From contig JAQSEB010000200.1 in assembly GCA_030063045.1 (NCBI GenBank), forward strand, positions 434,001 to 498,000: a stretch of DNA of 64,000 nucleotides, given 5' to 3'. The notes under the pieces were generated by a model that was not told where the DNA came from, made no database searches, and worked only from the letters and a program-made list of their open reading frames with translations. Origin of the DNA: Pratylenchus scribneri (lineage: Eukaryota; Nematoda; Chromadorea; Rhabditida; Pratylenchidae). Below, piece after piece: positions 37,881 through 50,723 of the stretch (position 1 is its first letter; each line of letters begins with the position of its first letter). The position numbers and the translations under genes were made by a program.

Positions 37881-38883
37881 AATCTAAAAATATAATTTAA
37901 TTATTAAAGTGATTAAGGCAAAAAAGGCAATAAACCATGCTCGCTCCTACTTTCTTTAAATCCTAGCATAGCAGCAATACACACACTATAACTATCTAAC
38001 TTTATTAGTTAGTACTTAGTATATTTGGCTATAAAGTGCGGAAAGGGTAAGTTAGCTTAGCTGTGCTGCAGTGAAGCTGTTAGCTGAGCATTGAGCTGCT
38101 TACTGCTTATCCTATTTCTTATGCTTATGCATTATGCTATGCCTGCTGGCCTATGGCCTGCTTTTACTTTTATTTCTCAATAAAAAATCTTACATGACCA
38201 CAGCCACGGTGTGTGTAGAAAAGAAAGAGGAACTAGAAATAGAACAATAAAGGAAGTGAGAAAGAGCTGCAAAGTGCAAATAAGACAATAGAAAATAGGC
38301 TAAAAGGCTAGGCTAGGGGCTAGGCTAGGCATAGGCATATGGTTGGTTTGGTATATTTGGTTTTCGTTTTCCAAATTTCCGTTTTCATGGTTTTCATGAA
38401 TACTTTATTACTTTTACGACTATGACTAGATATAGTTATATGCTTGCTGGTATCTTACTAGTCCTAGCCAGCCCTAGCTATTTTAGGACCTTACCTTATA
38501 TTATTAGGCTATACGCTATAGTAGATCAAATAAATTCTTAAAATACAGACAAAAAAACCTAACAAAAATTTTGAGAGGTGATTTTTTAAAAATTCTTTCG
38601 AACCAAAAACCGTTAAAATGATGATGATGGATTTTATGTAAAATTTCACAGCAATGAATTATTTTTGAGTTAAATTAAAATTAAAATTGGTGCTAAATTG
38701 TGATGAATGATGATAAATGATGGTTTGATGGGTAAATGTATATGAATGATGAATCATTAACCTGTGAAAAATATTATATCTTTTTAATTAATGAATTATG
38801 AATGACGTCGAGCTATTAAATCTCCAAATTTCTTTTCAGCTAATTTATCTTTAAAAACACAAAAAGATTTTGGTATTATCTCA
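37881..38883. other. Divergent promoter region between mep-1 and ribosomal P0
   Basis: It contains low-complexity GGCTAGGCTAGG repeats at 38306-38340 and GCTTA/GCTGC words at 38060-38160. An acceptor-like TTTCTTTTCAG lies near 38840, about 45 nt before the P0 start codon, a candidate spliced-leader site. No gene was recognised. Confidence 0.5.
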
Positions 38884-40071
38884 ATGGGGCGAGAAGACAG
38901 AACAACATGGAAAGCCAATTATTTCACCAGAATTATCGTGAGTACATTCTTACGCATTTATTTTTTATTAATTAAAATCAATTAACAGAACCTTTTTGAC
39001 GAGTACCCAAAATGTCTTCTGGTCGGTGTTGACAATGTCGGATCGAAACAAATGCAAGAAATTCGTCAAGCAATGCGAGGTTATTTTATATTTAATGGAA
39101 ACAAATAACAAATGAATATAGGACATGGTGAAATTTTGATGGGCAAAAACACAATGATTCGTAAAGCAATTCGTGGCCACCTATCCAAGAATCCTCTTCT
39201 TGAAAAACTTCTGCCTTACATTGTCGGCAATGTTGGATTTGTCTTCACCAATGAGGATTTGGGAGACATTCGCAAGAAGCTATTGGAGAACAAACGAGTA
39301 AGAATTAATTTATCCTCATTTAAATCTCATTCTTTTTAGGGAGCACCAGCTAAAGCCGGGGCTGTTGCACCTTGCGATGTTAGACTCGAACCACAGAACA
39401 CGGGAATGGGACCAGAGAAGACTTCATTCTTCCAAGCATTGCAAATTCCAACAAAAATTTCGCGAGGAACAATTGAAATTTTGAATGAGGTTCATATCAT
39501 CAAGGTGGGCGAGAAAGTCGGTGCTTCTGAGGCTGCTTTGCTCAACATGTTGAACATCCAACCATTCTCTTATGGACTTGCCGTGCAACAGGTTTCACTT
39601 TTTATTCGCATTATTAAACTATAAACTTATATAATCAAAAGGTGTATGACGCTGGTGCGATTTACTCGCCCGAAGTGCTTGATGTGACCCAAGACGATCT
39701 TCGTGCCCGTTTCATGCAAGGAGTTGCAACGGTTGCTGCTGTTTCGCTGGGAATTGGCTATCCGACAAAGGCTTCGGCACCGCATCTCGTTGCCAACGTT
39801 TTCAAACGATTGTTGGCTGTTGCCGCCGAGACGGAAGTCACATTCAAAGAAGCTGAGAAGGTTTGTCAATTTTTCCATAAATTTAAATATTTTTTTTTTG
39901 TATTGATAGATCAAAGAATATTTGGCTGACCCATCGAAATTTGCCGCAGCTGTTGCCGCATCTGCACCACCAACCGCAGCCGCAGAAACCAAGAAAGAAG
40001 CCACTCCGGCAAAGAAGGAAGAAGAAAAAGAAGAATCGGATGAGGACATGGGCTTTGGCTTATTTGACTAA
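38884..40071 (+). CDS. 60S acidic ribosomal protein P0
   Basis: Six exons (38884-38937, 38989-39079, 39122-39297, 39340-39591, 39642-39860, 39910-40071) give 317 residues in phase, the usual length of eukaryotic P0. Conserved parts: [13 protein letters not shown] at the N-terminus, [79 protein letters not shown], an Ala-rich hinge and the P-protein tail [13 protein letters not shown], which contacts elongation factors. P0 anchors P1/P2 dimers to form the ribosomal stalk. Known in C. elegans as rla-0 (rpa-0). Confidence 0.97.
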
Positions 40072-40332
40072 AAAGTTGGAAAAATTGATGAAAAAGTATC
40101 AATCATCAAATATGTTGCACTTTTCGTTTGATGATCAATTTATATTGTTGATTGATTGATTGATTGATAAATATCTTTGTTAATATTTTAATATTTATTC
40201 ATGAAAAGCAGTTCATCATTTCTGCTTTATATTTAAATATTAATGCCATAATTTTGTTATTATATTAGAACAGGGTCATCATACATATTATTTTTTCTTG
40301 TCAACTTCAAATAATCAAACCCAACGACAATA

Positions 40333-41054
40333 ATGTTGATCTATAAAGACATCTTCACCGGTAATTGATAAATTATTAAATAAATGTTATTTTATTTTTA
40401 AGAGGATGAATTGGCTTCGGATTCATTCCCAACAAAACTTGTTGACGATTTGATTTATGAATTCAAAGGACGTCATGTTGTGCGAAAAGAAGGAGATGTT
40501 GCTTTGGATGGAGCCAACCCTTCGGCGGAAGAAATGGACGAGGGAACCGAAGAACATGTGGAAAGAGGAATTGACTTTGTGCTCAACCATCGTTTGCAGG
40601 AGATGAATTGCTATGAAGTAAATTATTTAAAATAAAATTGATTATAATATTTCAATTAAGGACCAAACAACATTCAAAGGGTACATCAAGGACTTTATGA
40701 AAAAAGTCATTGAGCATATGCAAAAGGAGGGGAAATCGCAAGAGGAAATTGACACATTCAAGAAGAAGATACAAGCCTGGGTTGTTTCATTGCTCAACAA
40801 GGACCGCTTCAAAAACTTGGCATTCTTCATTGGTTTATATTAAAAGAATTTACGACTAAATTTTAAGTATATTTTAGGAGAGAATATGGCTGAAGGAAAG
40901 GGCGAGGGACAGGTGGCAATTGTTGAATATCGCCAAGAGGTAAAATTAATTATAATTAGTAATTGATTGATGAATATTTACTAAATTTCAGGGCAATGAG
41001 GAAGTTCCAACACTAATGCTTGTCAAAGAAGCACTCTCGGTTGAGAAATGTTGA
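40333..41054 (+). CDS. tct-1: Translationally controlled tumour protein (TCTP)
   Basis: Five exons (40333-40360, 40403-40617, 40661-40832, 40878-40939, 40992-41054) give 179 residues in phase. Recognisable segments: MLIYKDIFT(E)DELASDS at the start, VDDLIYEFKGRHVVRKEGDV, GIDFVLNHRLQE, a helical hairpin containing QTTFKGYIKDFMKKVIEHMQ, and GENMAEGKGEGQVAIVEYR. TCTP is an abundant cytosolic protein tied to growth, calcium binding and stress response. Some parasitic nematodes secrete it. It follows ribosomal P0 by 261 nt on the same strand, so co-regulation is possible. Confidence 0.96.
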
Positions 41055-41444
41055 ATGAATGAATCAAGAAGGAAGAATTGACATTTGGATATGAGATGGA
41101 TGGAATGATAAAAGATATCCGACTGAATTGTTTATTTTAAAAAAGTTCCATTTGTTATAATTTTTGGTTGATAAGCGATAAACACGTTAACAAAAAAAAA
41201 CATTTCATTTATATGATATATTTATTATTATTTACATATATTTGCTTATTCATGAATAATAGAAAAATGTATTCTTTTCCCTCCTAATCTTTAGCATACT
41301 TCAATCGGACTTGATGACTCTTCTTTATTTGTTTTATTGGTCAAGTGGACGGACCAAAGCAACTTACAAAACATTCAATCGATTTTATTTTTATATTCAA
41401 TGAAGCAACAAAAATGCAAGGATAAATTATATTGATTATTCATT

Positions 41445-44400
41445 ATGGCTGAGAATAATCAAACGGATTTTTTATGCAAATTAGTAAAATCAGCAATTAA
41501 TTTATTGCATGATTTGGCCTATGATGAACAAAAATTGGATGAAACATTAACGGTAATTTTATTATTGCAAATTAATTAACAAATTAAAATTAAAGAAATT
41601 AATTTCTGAAAGTGCGAATATGAATATTACGGCTCGACTTGATCTGACAAGTCCGGATTTGTATCATTTTATAAATCTTTCTGCTGATTTTTTGGATAAT
41701 GTCAAAACAAGGCCAATAATCCGTTCCAAAATGTTATTGGTTTTGTCAAATTTAAGTAAATATTAAATTTAAATAATAATAAAAATTAATTCAAATTATA
41801 ATTCAGGTCTTTTCAACATTTCATTGCGTAAAAGTGCAGCAAATAATGGAAAAGTTTGCCAATCAATATTTAATTGTTTAAAATTGGCCATTGAAGAACA
41901 ATTGGGGCCACAAAATAAAATTGATATTTTGCGACTAATTCAGGTTGAGCAAAGAGCAAATTATAAAATATTAATTTAATTATTGTTAATTTTAAGATGC
42001 TAACTTATGAGAAAATCCACTTTACTTCATGGGTTTATGAACTTCAACAATTTATTATTTCCGAAATGTATGAATTTTTATATATTTATTAAACCAAATT
42101 TAATTTTTATTTAGAATAAACCCAAATTCTTCTGAACTCCTCCCAAATTGTATTTGCATTTTATGCAATTTGGTCTCACAATCCAAACATTTCACAAACA
42201 ATTTAAAACAATTGGTCTAAAAAAATAATATTTAAAATTAAAAAAAAAAAAATTATTTTTAAGGATACCCACAAAGCACTTTGTGCCCGAATTCTTCAAT
42301 TATTATCCAATAATTCAAAGGCAGTTGTGATCAGTGCTTTGGCTTTGAATGGACATTTGGACGAAACTACCAGAGATACAGTAATTTTCGTAAAAATTAT
42401 TAAATTAAATTATTTTTTAGGTTTATTCTCCACAAAATTTGGGGCAAACATTTCTTTGCATTTTCAATATTCTAAATACTCCATCTCCGGATGTTTTGAT
42501 GACCACACATATTGCAGTGGATTTGCTGAAAAAATTGGTCATTTGTCGGCCAAAAAATGTAATTTTCATATTAAAAATAAATTAATATTATCAAAAATAA
42601 TTTTTAGAGAAGTGATCCGCCAACGTTGAGTGAAACTGCACGAAATTTAGCTTCATATTCATTCTTTGATAAATCAATACAAAAATTGGCATCACTTTTG
42701 AATATTTTAGAGCCGCGGTCAGAAGAAGCAAGAAAAGTAATATTTTTAAATAAATTTAAATTATTTTATTTAAAATAGATCATCGAAATGTTATTGTTAT
42801 TTTGCCAAATTGATGAACTCAAATCGCCAATTTGTATGGCAATCACGGCGATTGAGCCAACAGAGACCAAATTGGCCACTCCACTTCATGCCCTTTTGAG
42901 AATAGCCAAAATGTCATTTGAAGATGCAATTTTCCCTGAATTACCTTTGAATGCATTTAAACTTTTAACCATCAATGTCAAAGTAATTCAATCATTTTTA
43001 ATACTAATTAAATTATTTTAGGAAGCAATTTTGGCCGGGAAAAATATTCGGCGACTTCTCTCACCGATCACAGCTTTCTTTTTGCTAATCAAAGAAACAT
43101 TGGATGAATCAAAAATTCAAACGAAATCACCAATTGCTCCATTTCAAGCACTCAAAATTGCCGAAGGATTAAAATTTATTGAAGGTTTTTAAATGTTTTT
43201 ATTAATTTATTCATTTTATTTAGCCTTAAGCAATGATGAAGAAATTCGTTTTGAACTTTTGGATTTGGTCAATGCCCAACAATATTCAGCCATTTTTGAG
43301 CAACAAATGAATTCAAATCCGGTTACTTTTTTCATGTTTTTTCCCAATTCGGCGCCCAACAATCAAATTTTACAACATTTTGATGATGAACCATCAACTT
43401 CTTCAAATAATAGCAAAATAACAAATCTTCCATTATGGAGGTTTTTTAATAAATACAAAAATAAATAAATCCATTTTTTAAGTATAAATGCTGTGGGCAT
43501 TCCAATTCAATTGATGCGAATTTTTGCCTCATTAAAAGATTATTCAAAACCATTCAAAGAATTATATTGGCGTTCATTGAAGGTTTAATTTTGGAAATTT
43601 TATTCAAAAATGGAATTCATTAAGGATGCCCGACTTCTTCCATTCATTGCATATTCAATTGCGAGAGGGAATCATGAATTAATTCACGATGCTTTTGTAC
43701 TCCTCACCCACTGTGCCCAAGTCCATGAATTCCCATTGAGAATGTAAAATTAATTAAAATAAATAAAAAATAATTGGAATTAAAATTAATTCAAAGGTTG
43801 AGCAATTTGACCTCAAAATGTGCCACATTGCGAAATGTAAAATTGAAGGAGAATGGAGGAGAAGAATGGTTTGAATTTGAATTTAAATTATTTAAAAATA
43901 TTATTAAAAATATTCAGCAAAAATAAATCCAATTCATTTTCTTCGCCCGAAACATCATATGAAGGGCAAATGAATGGTGGAGGAGGGGCCGAAACAAGAA
44001 TTGAAGAACTTAGCCAAATAATTTCATCACTTAAAACAAAATTGATGAAAAAAGAGGTGGGGAAATTAATATTTAAATAATTAAAATTATGGAATTTAGA
44101 AAAGAGAAAAGGAATTGGAGGAAATGCTTCTTAAACAACAGGGAACACGGGAGGTATGAAAATTTAAATAATTTTGAGTAAATGCTCCCAATTCATTATA
44201 GAATATTCAACATTTTGTGAATGATTTGCAAAAATGTGTCACTGAAAGTGAAGCAAAGGAATTGGCATTGAATGCGGAAATTGGCAATTTAAATGAGAAA
44301 ATTTTACACTTGGAGAAAACAATAAAAATGGAACAAAACAAGTAAAAAAATGATGAATAAATTTAATTTTTATAAATACTAAAATGGCAGATTGGAAATA

Positions 44401-44847
44401 ATGGAAAAGGAGAAAAAATTAATTGAAGAAGAAAATCAAAAGGAGAGATCATTGCATTCAATTTTGAGGGGAAAATTCGACGAAATGACCCAAAAATTCG
44501 ACACGTAATAATCATTGTTAATTTATTTATATATTTAATATTATATTTTAGAGCAGCAAGAGCCGCCTTCGAAAAGCAAATTGAAATTGAAAAAATACGA
44601 AAAATGCAGAATGAAAATTTGAAAGAATTGGAACAAAAATTGAATGAAAACAAACAAATTGTGGGTTAAATTTAAATTATTTTTATATAAAATTAAACAA
44701 AAATAGATATTGGATCAAGAAAGAAGAATTTTGGCACAAAATGCACAAATTGTTCAAATTTCTACTGAAAATCAAAATTTGGTCGAACTCAAAGATGCCA
44801 TGGAAAAATTATTGGGCAAATTTGGCGCAGAAAAGGATGGAAAATAG
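41445..44847 (+). CDS. CIP2A-like armadillo and coiled-coil protein
   Basis: Twenty exons (first 41445-41552, last 44707-44847) join in phase throughout to 843 residues. The N-terminal two thirds are armadillo-type helical repeats and the C-terminal third is a coiled coil. The order of segments parallels human CIP2A (cancerous inhibitor of PP2A, about 905 residues): NLGQTFLCIFNILNTPSP and AVDLLKKLV, then EMLLLFCQIDELKSP, then RSLKDARLLPFIAYSIARGN followed by an LLTHCAQVHEFP segment matching the DPRLITPLAFALT ... LLEAAPLPDFP region. The coiled coil starts near ETRIEELSQIISSLK. In vertebrates CIP2A restrains PP2A and, with TOPBP1, tethers broken mitotic chromosomes. Assignment rests on pattern memory; p115/USO1, which has a similar layout, was considered and fits less well. 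Confidence 0.7.
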
Positions 44848-45066
44848 AACACAAATCAATTTGATTCAAATTAAACAAAAACGGGTCCATCAATTTTACA
44901 AAAAACATTTTTGAAAATAATTCACTTTATGCTTTACACAAATTCGCTCCAAAAATGACCTCCATATCACTTATTAATTTTTATTCTCTTTCATAATCAA
45001 ATAAAATAAATTTTACCAAAAAATAATGGACATTTTTATATTATTTATATTTATTATTTGTGCATT

Positions 45067-48000
45067 TCATTCCGACTTGGAAAAGTTTAATTTCTTCAAT
45101 GCATCCTCCAATTTTGCCATTTGACCTATAAAAATGGGCATTAATAAATTTAAATTCCCCAAATCCGTTTACTTCGCACATCCTTTGCCAATTTTTGTAC
45201 CGCCTTTGGATGCTCCAACAATTCAATCCTCTGCGTATATGGATTAAAGCTAACTTGGAATGGACGGGGAATGGTGACGGACCAAGACCTGTTAATAATG
45301 ATAAAACATTCATCAAAACTAATTCCCTTTAATTTTTACGTCAATTTATTTTTGGCATCGGCAAACGATTCAGCAACGAAATATTTTGGTTGATATGATG
45401 TTATGGGGTAATTTGTTGCGCAAGTTTCGGCAGGCTCAAATGGCTCCAATTGAGGCTAAAAAAATGCTCATCCACTATTCTATAACAATAATGCTGACCT
45501 CTCCTCCGAGGGCATATTCCAATTCCCCAAATGAGCTGAGCAATCCAGCTCCGTATGCCTTTTTTTCTCCCCCTTGAATGCAAATGCCGAATTCCACAGT
45601 AAACCAATAAAGCTGGAATAGAAAATAGAATGAATGATGAGTGGAGGATGATAATGTTTTGATTTACTGTGGCCAATCTTTCGATCATTTCGTCAGATGC
45701 TCCCAACGAAGCCAATCCAATTTCTTGTGAGAATTGAGCAAAATCGGGATCGGCAAATAATGGAGCATGGCCTAGCAATTCGTGGCAAATCTTTTATTTT
45801 TGAGTTGGGAGGAATTAGATGAAAAATGTCTAAATACATCTGGTTCGGGGGTATAATGTGGTTTTGATGAATGACGAATATATTGGGTGGAGTGGAACAC
45901 TCGAAAGGCCAATCCAGCCAAAAAGTCCCTGGAACTTAGAAGGCCGGCTACAGGACGAAGGGTGAATCCGGTGCAGTCTATGAAGGGGCGAATGATGGAT
46001 GGATTTGGATTGGATGAATTAACCCTTGAGGAAATCGGAAACATCTTGCAATTGCGGAATTTGGTCTGGCCCATAGCCACAATTTTGCTGCAGCAAAGGG
46101 AAAATCTTAATGAAGGAAATATTATATTAATATTCATTAAAAGAGGGGTGCTTTGTGATTAATTAAACATGCAAAAATGTTGGGTTCATCCAAAAATGCA
46201 ATTAATATATGGATAAATGAAATGGGAATTAGAAAAATTGGAATTGCTTTGATTTAATGATAGAATGGGATTTTTTCTTGTTTCATGAAGAGTTGTAATT
46301 TTTAGGTTTTTGTAATTGTAATTTTCGTTTCGGAAAGGACTAACTGTAATTGTAATTCTAGGTTCTTTCCGGAAAGGGATTGTAATTGTAATTGCACTTT
46401 TCAGTTTTCATTCCGGAATTGTAATTGCACTTTTCTTTCCGGAATTGTAATTGCATTTTTCTTTCCGGAATTGTAATTGCACTTTTCTTTCCGGAATTGT
46501 AATTGCACTTTTCTTTCCGGAATTGTAATTGCACTTTTCTTTCCGGAATTGTAATTGCACTTTTCTTTCCGGAATTGTAATTGCACTTTTCTTTCTGGAA
46601 TTGTAATTGCACTTTTCTTTCCGGAATTGTAATTGCACTTTTCTTTCCGGAATTGTAATTGCACTTTTCTTTCCGGAATTGTAATTGCACTTTTCTTTCC
46701 GGAATTGTAATTGCACTTTTCTTTCCGGAATTGTAATTGCACTTTTCTTTCTGGAATTGTAATTGCACTTTTCTTTCCGGAATTGTAATTGCACTTTTCT
46801 TTCCGGAATTGTAATTGCATTTTTCTTTCCGGAATTGTAATTGCACTTTTCTTTCCGGAATTGTAATTGCACTTTTCTTTCCGGAATTGTAATTGCACTT
46901 TTCTTTCCGGAATTGTAATTGCACTTTTCTTTCCGGAATTGTAATTGCACTTTTCTTTCCGGAATTGTAATTGCACTTTTCTTTCCGGAATTGTAATTGC
47001 ACTTTTCTTTCCGGAATTGTAATTGCACTTTTCTTTCCGGAATTGTAATTGCACTTTTCTTTCCGGAATTGTAATTGCACTTTTCTTTCCGGAATTGTAA
47101 TTGCACTTTTCTTTCCGGAATTGTAATTGCACTTTTCTTTCCAGAAAGGGTTTGTAATTGTAATTCTAAGTTCTTTCCGGACGATTGTAATTGTAATTTC
47201 TGTGTTTTTCATTCTTGAAAGCAATTTTGATGGGAATATCGTATTCATATTCAGTCTCTTATTTAATCTAAAATTTCTTTTCTTATCCACCTCTATTTTT
47301 TGCCTTTTAAATAAACATAATTGTTTTTTTTTTTTTTTTGTTTTTTAGAAAAATAAAATATTTGAGAATTGCTTAGAAAAAGGACGAACATAATTGAATT
47401 CACGGCATGCGTGTGTCGGATAGAGTCGAACCAATTCCTTGTAAATTGTTCGCCAAGTGCCAATTTCCTCCTGCGTGTATTCCACACGAGGGATTTTATC
47501 GCCACTTGAATTAAGTTTAGGAGATTAAAAATATTTGCATTATCATTGCACTCACTGGCGAAATTCGGCCGCAATATCGGCGAATTCCTTACGGCGTGCC
47601 CGATAGATGGGATCTTTGAAGCCCTGAAAATACCGTCAAGAAATAATATTCATTCCTTTACATTTCCTCTCACCGGATGGTCCGCATCCAATTCAGAGCC
47701 ATAACTGAGCACTCGATTGGCGAATTGGTCAATGTCGGTAATTTTCATGGGGAACCAGGGAACACTTTCTGCAATTTAGAAGATGGGGAATTAACAAATC
47801 ATTCATTAATGTTTTCATTCACCTCGATTCAGCCTAACTTGGCTATTATGGTCATGGACCGTTGGATTCGAAAGACCGGCACTTTCTGCACGTCGACGAA
47901 ACAATCGAATGATTTCTTCCAATTTGTCCGGATCAGAATCTTCAGCACATTCCACCATAAATTCATAACAGCCCGAATGCACTTTAGAGGGGCGCGATTC

Positions 48001-48478
48001 AATATGGGTTAAATTGACTCGTCGCTGCTTAAAAACTTTCAGCGTTTCGGCCAATGCCCCAGGCTCCTCTGAAAAGTACAATAAATAGGGAAATGCAAAA
48101 ATTAGTAACATACCACGAAGTGTGAATATTATGGTCGTATGTGCCGGATTTGATTCAATTTGAGCTACATATGAGTCCATGGTGAATTCCTGACAATGGA
48201 ACATTTTGTTTTGTTTTTTTGGAATATTGGGAAATGGACAAATATGAGAGAAATTAGGGAGTTTTTGATCATTTTAGTTGGATTCATTCATTGATCATAC
48301 GGAACATTTCGTTGAAAGAGTATTGGAAGGAAGGAAAGGGCAAAATGGCCAAACCAAATTGAAAGGAACTGACCAGGCCAGAATCGTTGTCATCTTCCAA
48401 ACCGCTGTCCGATTCTGCGGTCATTTTTATGTTCCCAATTAGCAATGGACCATTTCCAGTCAAATCAACAATGTTCAT
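45067..48478 (-). CDS. pah-1: Phenylalanine-4-hydroxylase (pah-1 homologue)
   Basis: Thirteen minus-strand exons join in phase to 484 residues. It has an N-terminal regulatory ACT domain ([32 protein letters not shown]) and a catalytic domain with the linker [20 protein letters not shown] and [20 protein letters not shown]. It continues with [20 protein letters not shown], the substrate segment [19 protein letters not shown], the iron-binding His pair in [12 protein letters not shown] with the downstream Glu in YWFTVEFG, and [19 protein letters not shown] tetramerisation-type helix follows ([13 protein letters not shown]). It hydroxylates phenylalanine to tyrosine with tetrahydrobiopterin and Fe(II). 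In C. elegans PAH-1 also supports a cuticle melanin. The intron between REFNY and IFPLLQ (about 47389-46106) carries the 26-bp minisatellite. Confidence 0.95.
46411..47146. repeat. 26-bp minisatellite, about 28 copies, in a pah-1 intron
   Basis: The unit is TTCCGGAATTGTAATTGCAC followed by TTTTCT, repeated with very few changes (TTCTGG, GCATTTTT). Each side is bordered by non-tandem copies of TGTAATTGTAATTCTA(G/A)GTTCTTTCCGGA, as if the array had grown inside an older duplication. The minus strand is open in several frames for more than 230 codons because the unit has no stop. High identity between units suggests recent expansion. Confidence 0.95.
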
Positions 48479-49387
48479 TTGAGAAGGATGAAATTTAAAT
48501 ATAATTTAAAATTAGCTGAAATATGGAAATGAAGGGAATTCCCAATAAATGTTCCCAAAATGTCCTCAACATAATGCGTTTTATGGCCCCAATCGCCGAT
48601 CCCATCATTTTTCGGCGGAACATTTGTCGCGTGGCGAAAAAATGAAGCGTGGGAAATGCACGCGGCAATCATGAGAGATGATAATTGTTTTTGTTTACGT
48701 AAATTCTGGGTGGCAAAAGGCACAAGGCACAACGTGATCGTCAAGGTCTTTGATGACCATGCCGGGAATATTTCAATGAAATCCGTGCAAGTTGAAACTT
48801 TTCATTGAAAACGAAGGCTGAGAAGAGGTTGAAGGGAAATTGGGAAAGTCGCGCATTTCGTTGCGATTGGCCCAAAATGCGATGAAATGGTCCATCAAAT
48901 AGTCGGGCAAAAAGGAGACGATCCAACCCATCGTCCCGCCCATTTCAGCCCCAGGCTGATTTATTGCCCGCCAATCTCGATTTGACAGAATTCCCTGGTG
49001 TCCTTTTCTCCAAGGCCCATTCCAATGAACAGCACAATTTCCGTACCCCCCCCCCCCCTCCACACCAAACATTCATCAACAACCACAACGGGTTCTTCCA
49101 AATCAACAAAACTTAATCAGCCGCCGATCGCATGATCGGCTGGACTGGGGGTGTAGTGCACCGAATGGGCCCATTTCCCAACCAAAATCACAACGAAGGA
49201 TCCAAAATCACAACTTGGGTTGTTTGGCGAAATTGTTTGTTGGAAAATGGAAGTGGAATTTATCATTAAATTTCCACCGTCAATTTTTTATTAAAATTTG
49301 GGGAATTCAAAATTGGACATAATTTTGGGTCAATATCCTTTTTATCCATTATAAATCCAAAAACAATGCATTCATCCATTTCCCTTT
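48479..49387. other. Region upstream of pah-1 without a supported gene
   Basis: Minus-strand frames around 48773-49072 look partly protein-like (SFLPDYLMDHFIAFWANRNE) but could not be joined to a start or to other exons. It contains a C13 run at 49046-49058. It probably includes the pah-1 promoter. Confidence 0.4.
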
Positions 49388-50723
49388 TTATAATTTTCCT
49401 CCTTCCTCTGCTGCCCCCTTCAGTGTCCTTTCCTCGCCTTCAGCCGCAACTTTGCTGGTTTCTTCTCCATCGGTCTTTTGCCTTTCCACCCAGTCATTCA
49501 TTACCTAAATTAAAAACAAATTCCTTTCAATGTCCTTCCCCATTCTGAAACCTGCAGAATTTTCCTCTGCTCCTCCTCGGTCATCAATGGCTGTCCATCA
49601 TCGTCGAATCGTTGCTCCTTTAAGGCAAAAATCAAAGTTCAAATTCTTTTGTATTAAATTTCCTTTTACCTTTCGGCCTTTTCGAATTGGTGCCATCGGC
49701 CCTCCGTATGCGGGGGCTGCGGCCATTCTCATTGGTTCCGGCCAATTTGGGGGTGGCGGTGGGGCATAGCTGTAGAATGGAGTTGCCGGACGCCAGGCAG
49801 CCCCATAGGTTGACCCTAAAATAAAAGTGGCATGGAATTGAAGGGAAGGGGACGAACAAATTGGACAACAAAAATATGGGCCAATGTCCACAGTGTTTGT
49901 GGCATAACAATAACTTTGAGGTGGGCACTGGGGCCAGGGCCGTTTTGGATCGCATTCAATTGGAAGAGAAGCACCACCTGGGCAAGTGCCAGCGGCCGGT
50001 ACTGGACCAGCTGGCGCCAATCCTGAAAATAAATTCAAAAGAAAGGCAAAATTAATTGGAGAACAAACCAACGCCGGGGACAAGACCGGCAGGTTCAGGC
50101 ATGGGAATGGCCGGAGCAGGGACGGCATATTGGCTGAATTGGTGCCGTTTTGCCGAATTTGGATCGCTCATTCGTGCACTTTGCTGGGATTGTTCCTTTG
50201 AAAATTATTGGAATATTTTTTAGGGGGGGGGGTGGGGGATTTGCCTGGGGCGAATCAGCCATTGGTGAAGCGAGAGGGTCCAAAGATGGCGATGGTGCCA
50301 TCAATGAACCGTATCCACCAATTCCACCATTTGATTGGGAGGAGGAGGCTGAAAAATTGGAATTGAGGGACAAAATGAGGAAATGAAACCGGGGGCAGAG
50401 GAGGCAACAATTTGTGGTTCAATTTGGCCACCTTGGGAAGAAACTGTGCCGGAATTGGATGAAGATGATTCGGCTGGGGCCGAAAATGCCGATTGAGATG
50501 CGCCACTGTTTGGATCGGCCAAAACGAATGAAGAAGATGAAGCGGATGAGGAGGAGGCATCCTCCGGGGGTTGAGCGGAAGGGGCGGATGGTTCTGAAAG
50601 GAAATGAACATTTTGGAAATGGAATTGAATTGAATAACCTTGACCAAATGTGCCCAAAATCAAACAAATAAAAAGAAAAAGTGGCAAAGGGAATTTGGGG
50701 CCATTGGCCTGGGATGGTGCCAT
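49388..50723 (-). CDS. Secreted Pro/Ser-rich protein with a cysteine-rich module
   Basis: Eight minus-strand exons (50723-50639, 50593-50390, 50348-50245, 50195-50069, 50022-49858, 49815-49670, 49617-49552, 49504-49388) join in phase to 337 residues. A signal peptide (FPLPLFLFICLILGTFG) is followed by a Ser/Pro/Ala-rich region, then by a single six- or seven-Cys module (TCPGG...ECDPKRPWPQCPPQSYCYAT...FCCPI) of the kind found in nematode EB/lustrin-like extracellular proteins. Next come a Pro/Tyr-rich part (FYSYAPPPPPNWPEP) and a polar C-terminus (DDDGQPLMTEEEQRKILQVM). Intron 3 has a GC donor (CAG|GCAAAT) and contains the G10/C10 run. The function is unknown; it is likely extracellular matrix or cuticle. 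Confidence 0.75.

Noticed and set aside
41445..44847. General vesicular transport factor p115/USO1
   Set aside because: Similar ARM plus coiled-coil layout, but the motif order fits CIP2A better.
46411..47146. CRISPR-like array
   Set aside because: Units are directly abutting with no unique spacers, in a eukaryotic intron.
46358..47290. 310-codon minus-strand ORF of repeated NYNSGKK-type residues
   Set aside because: It is only the translation of the 26-bp minisatellite, which lacks stops in several frames, and it lies in a pah-1 intron.
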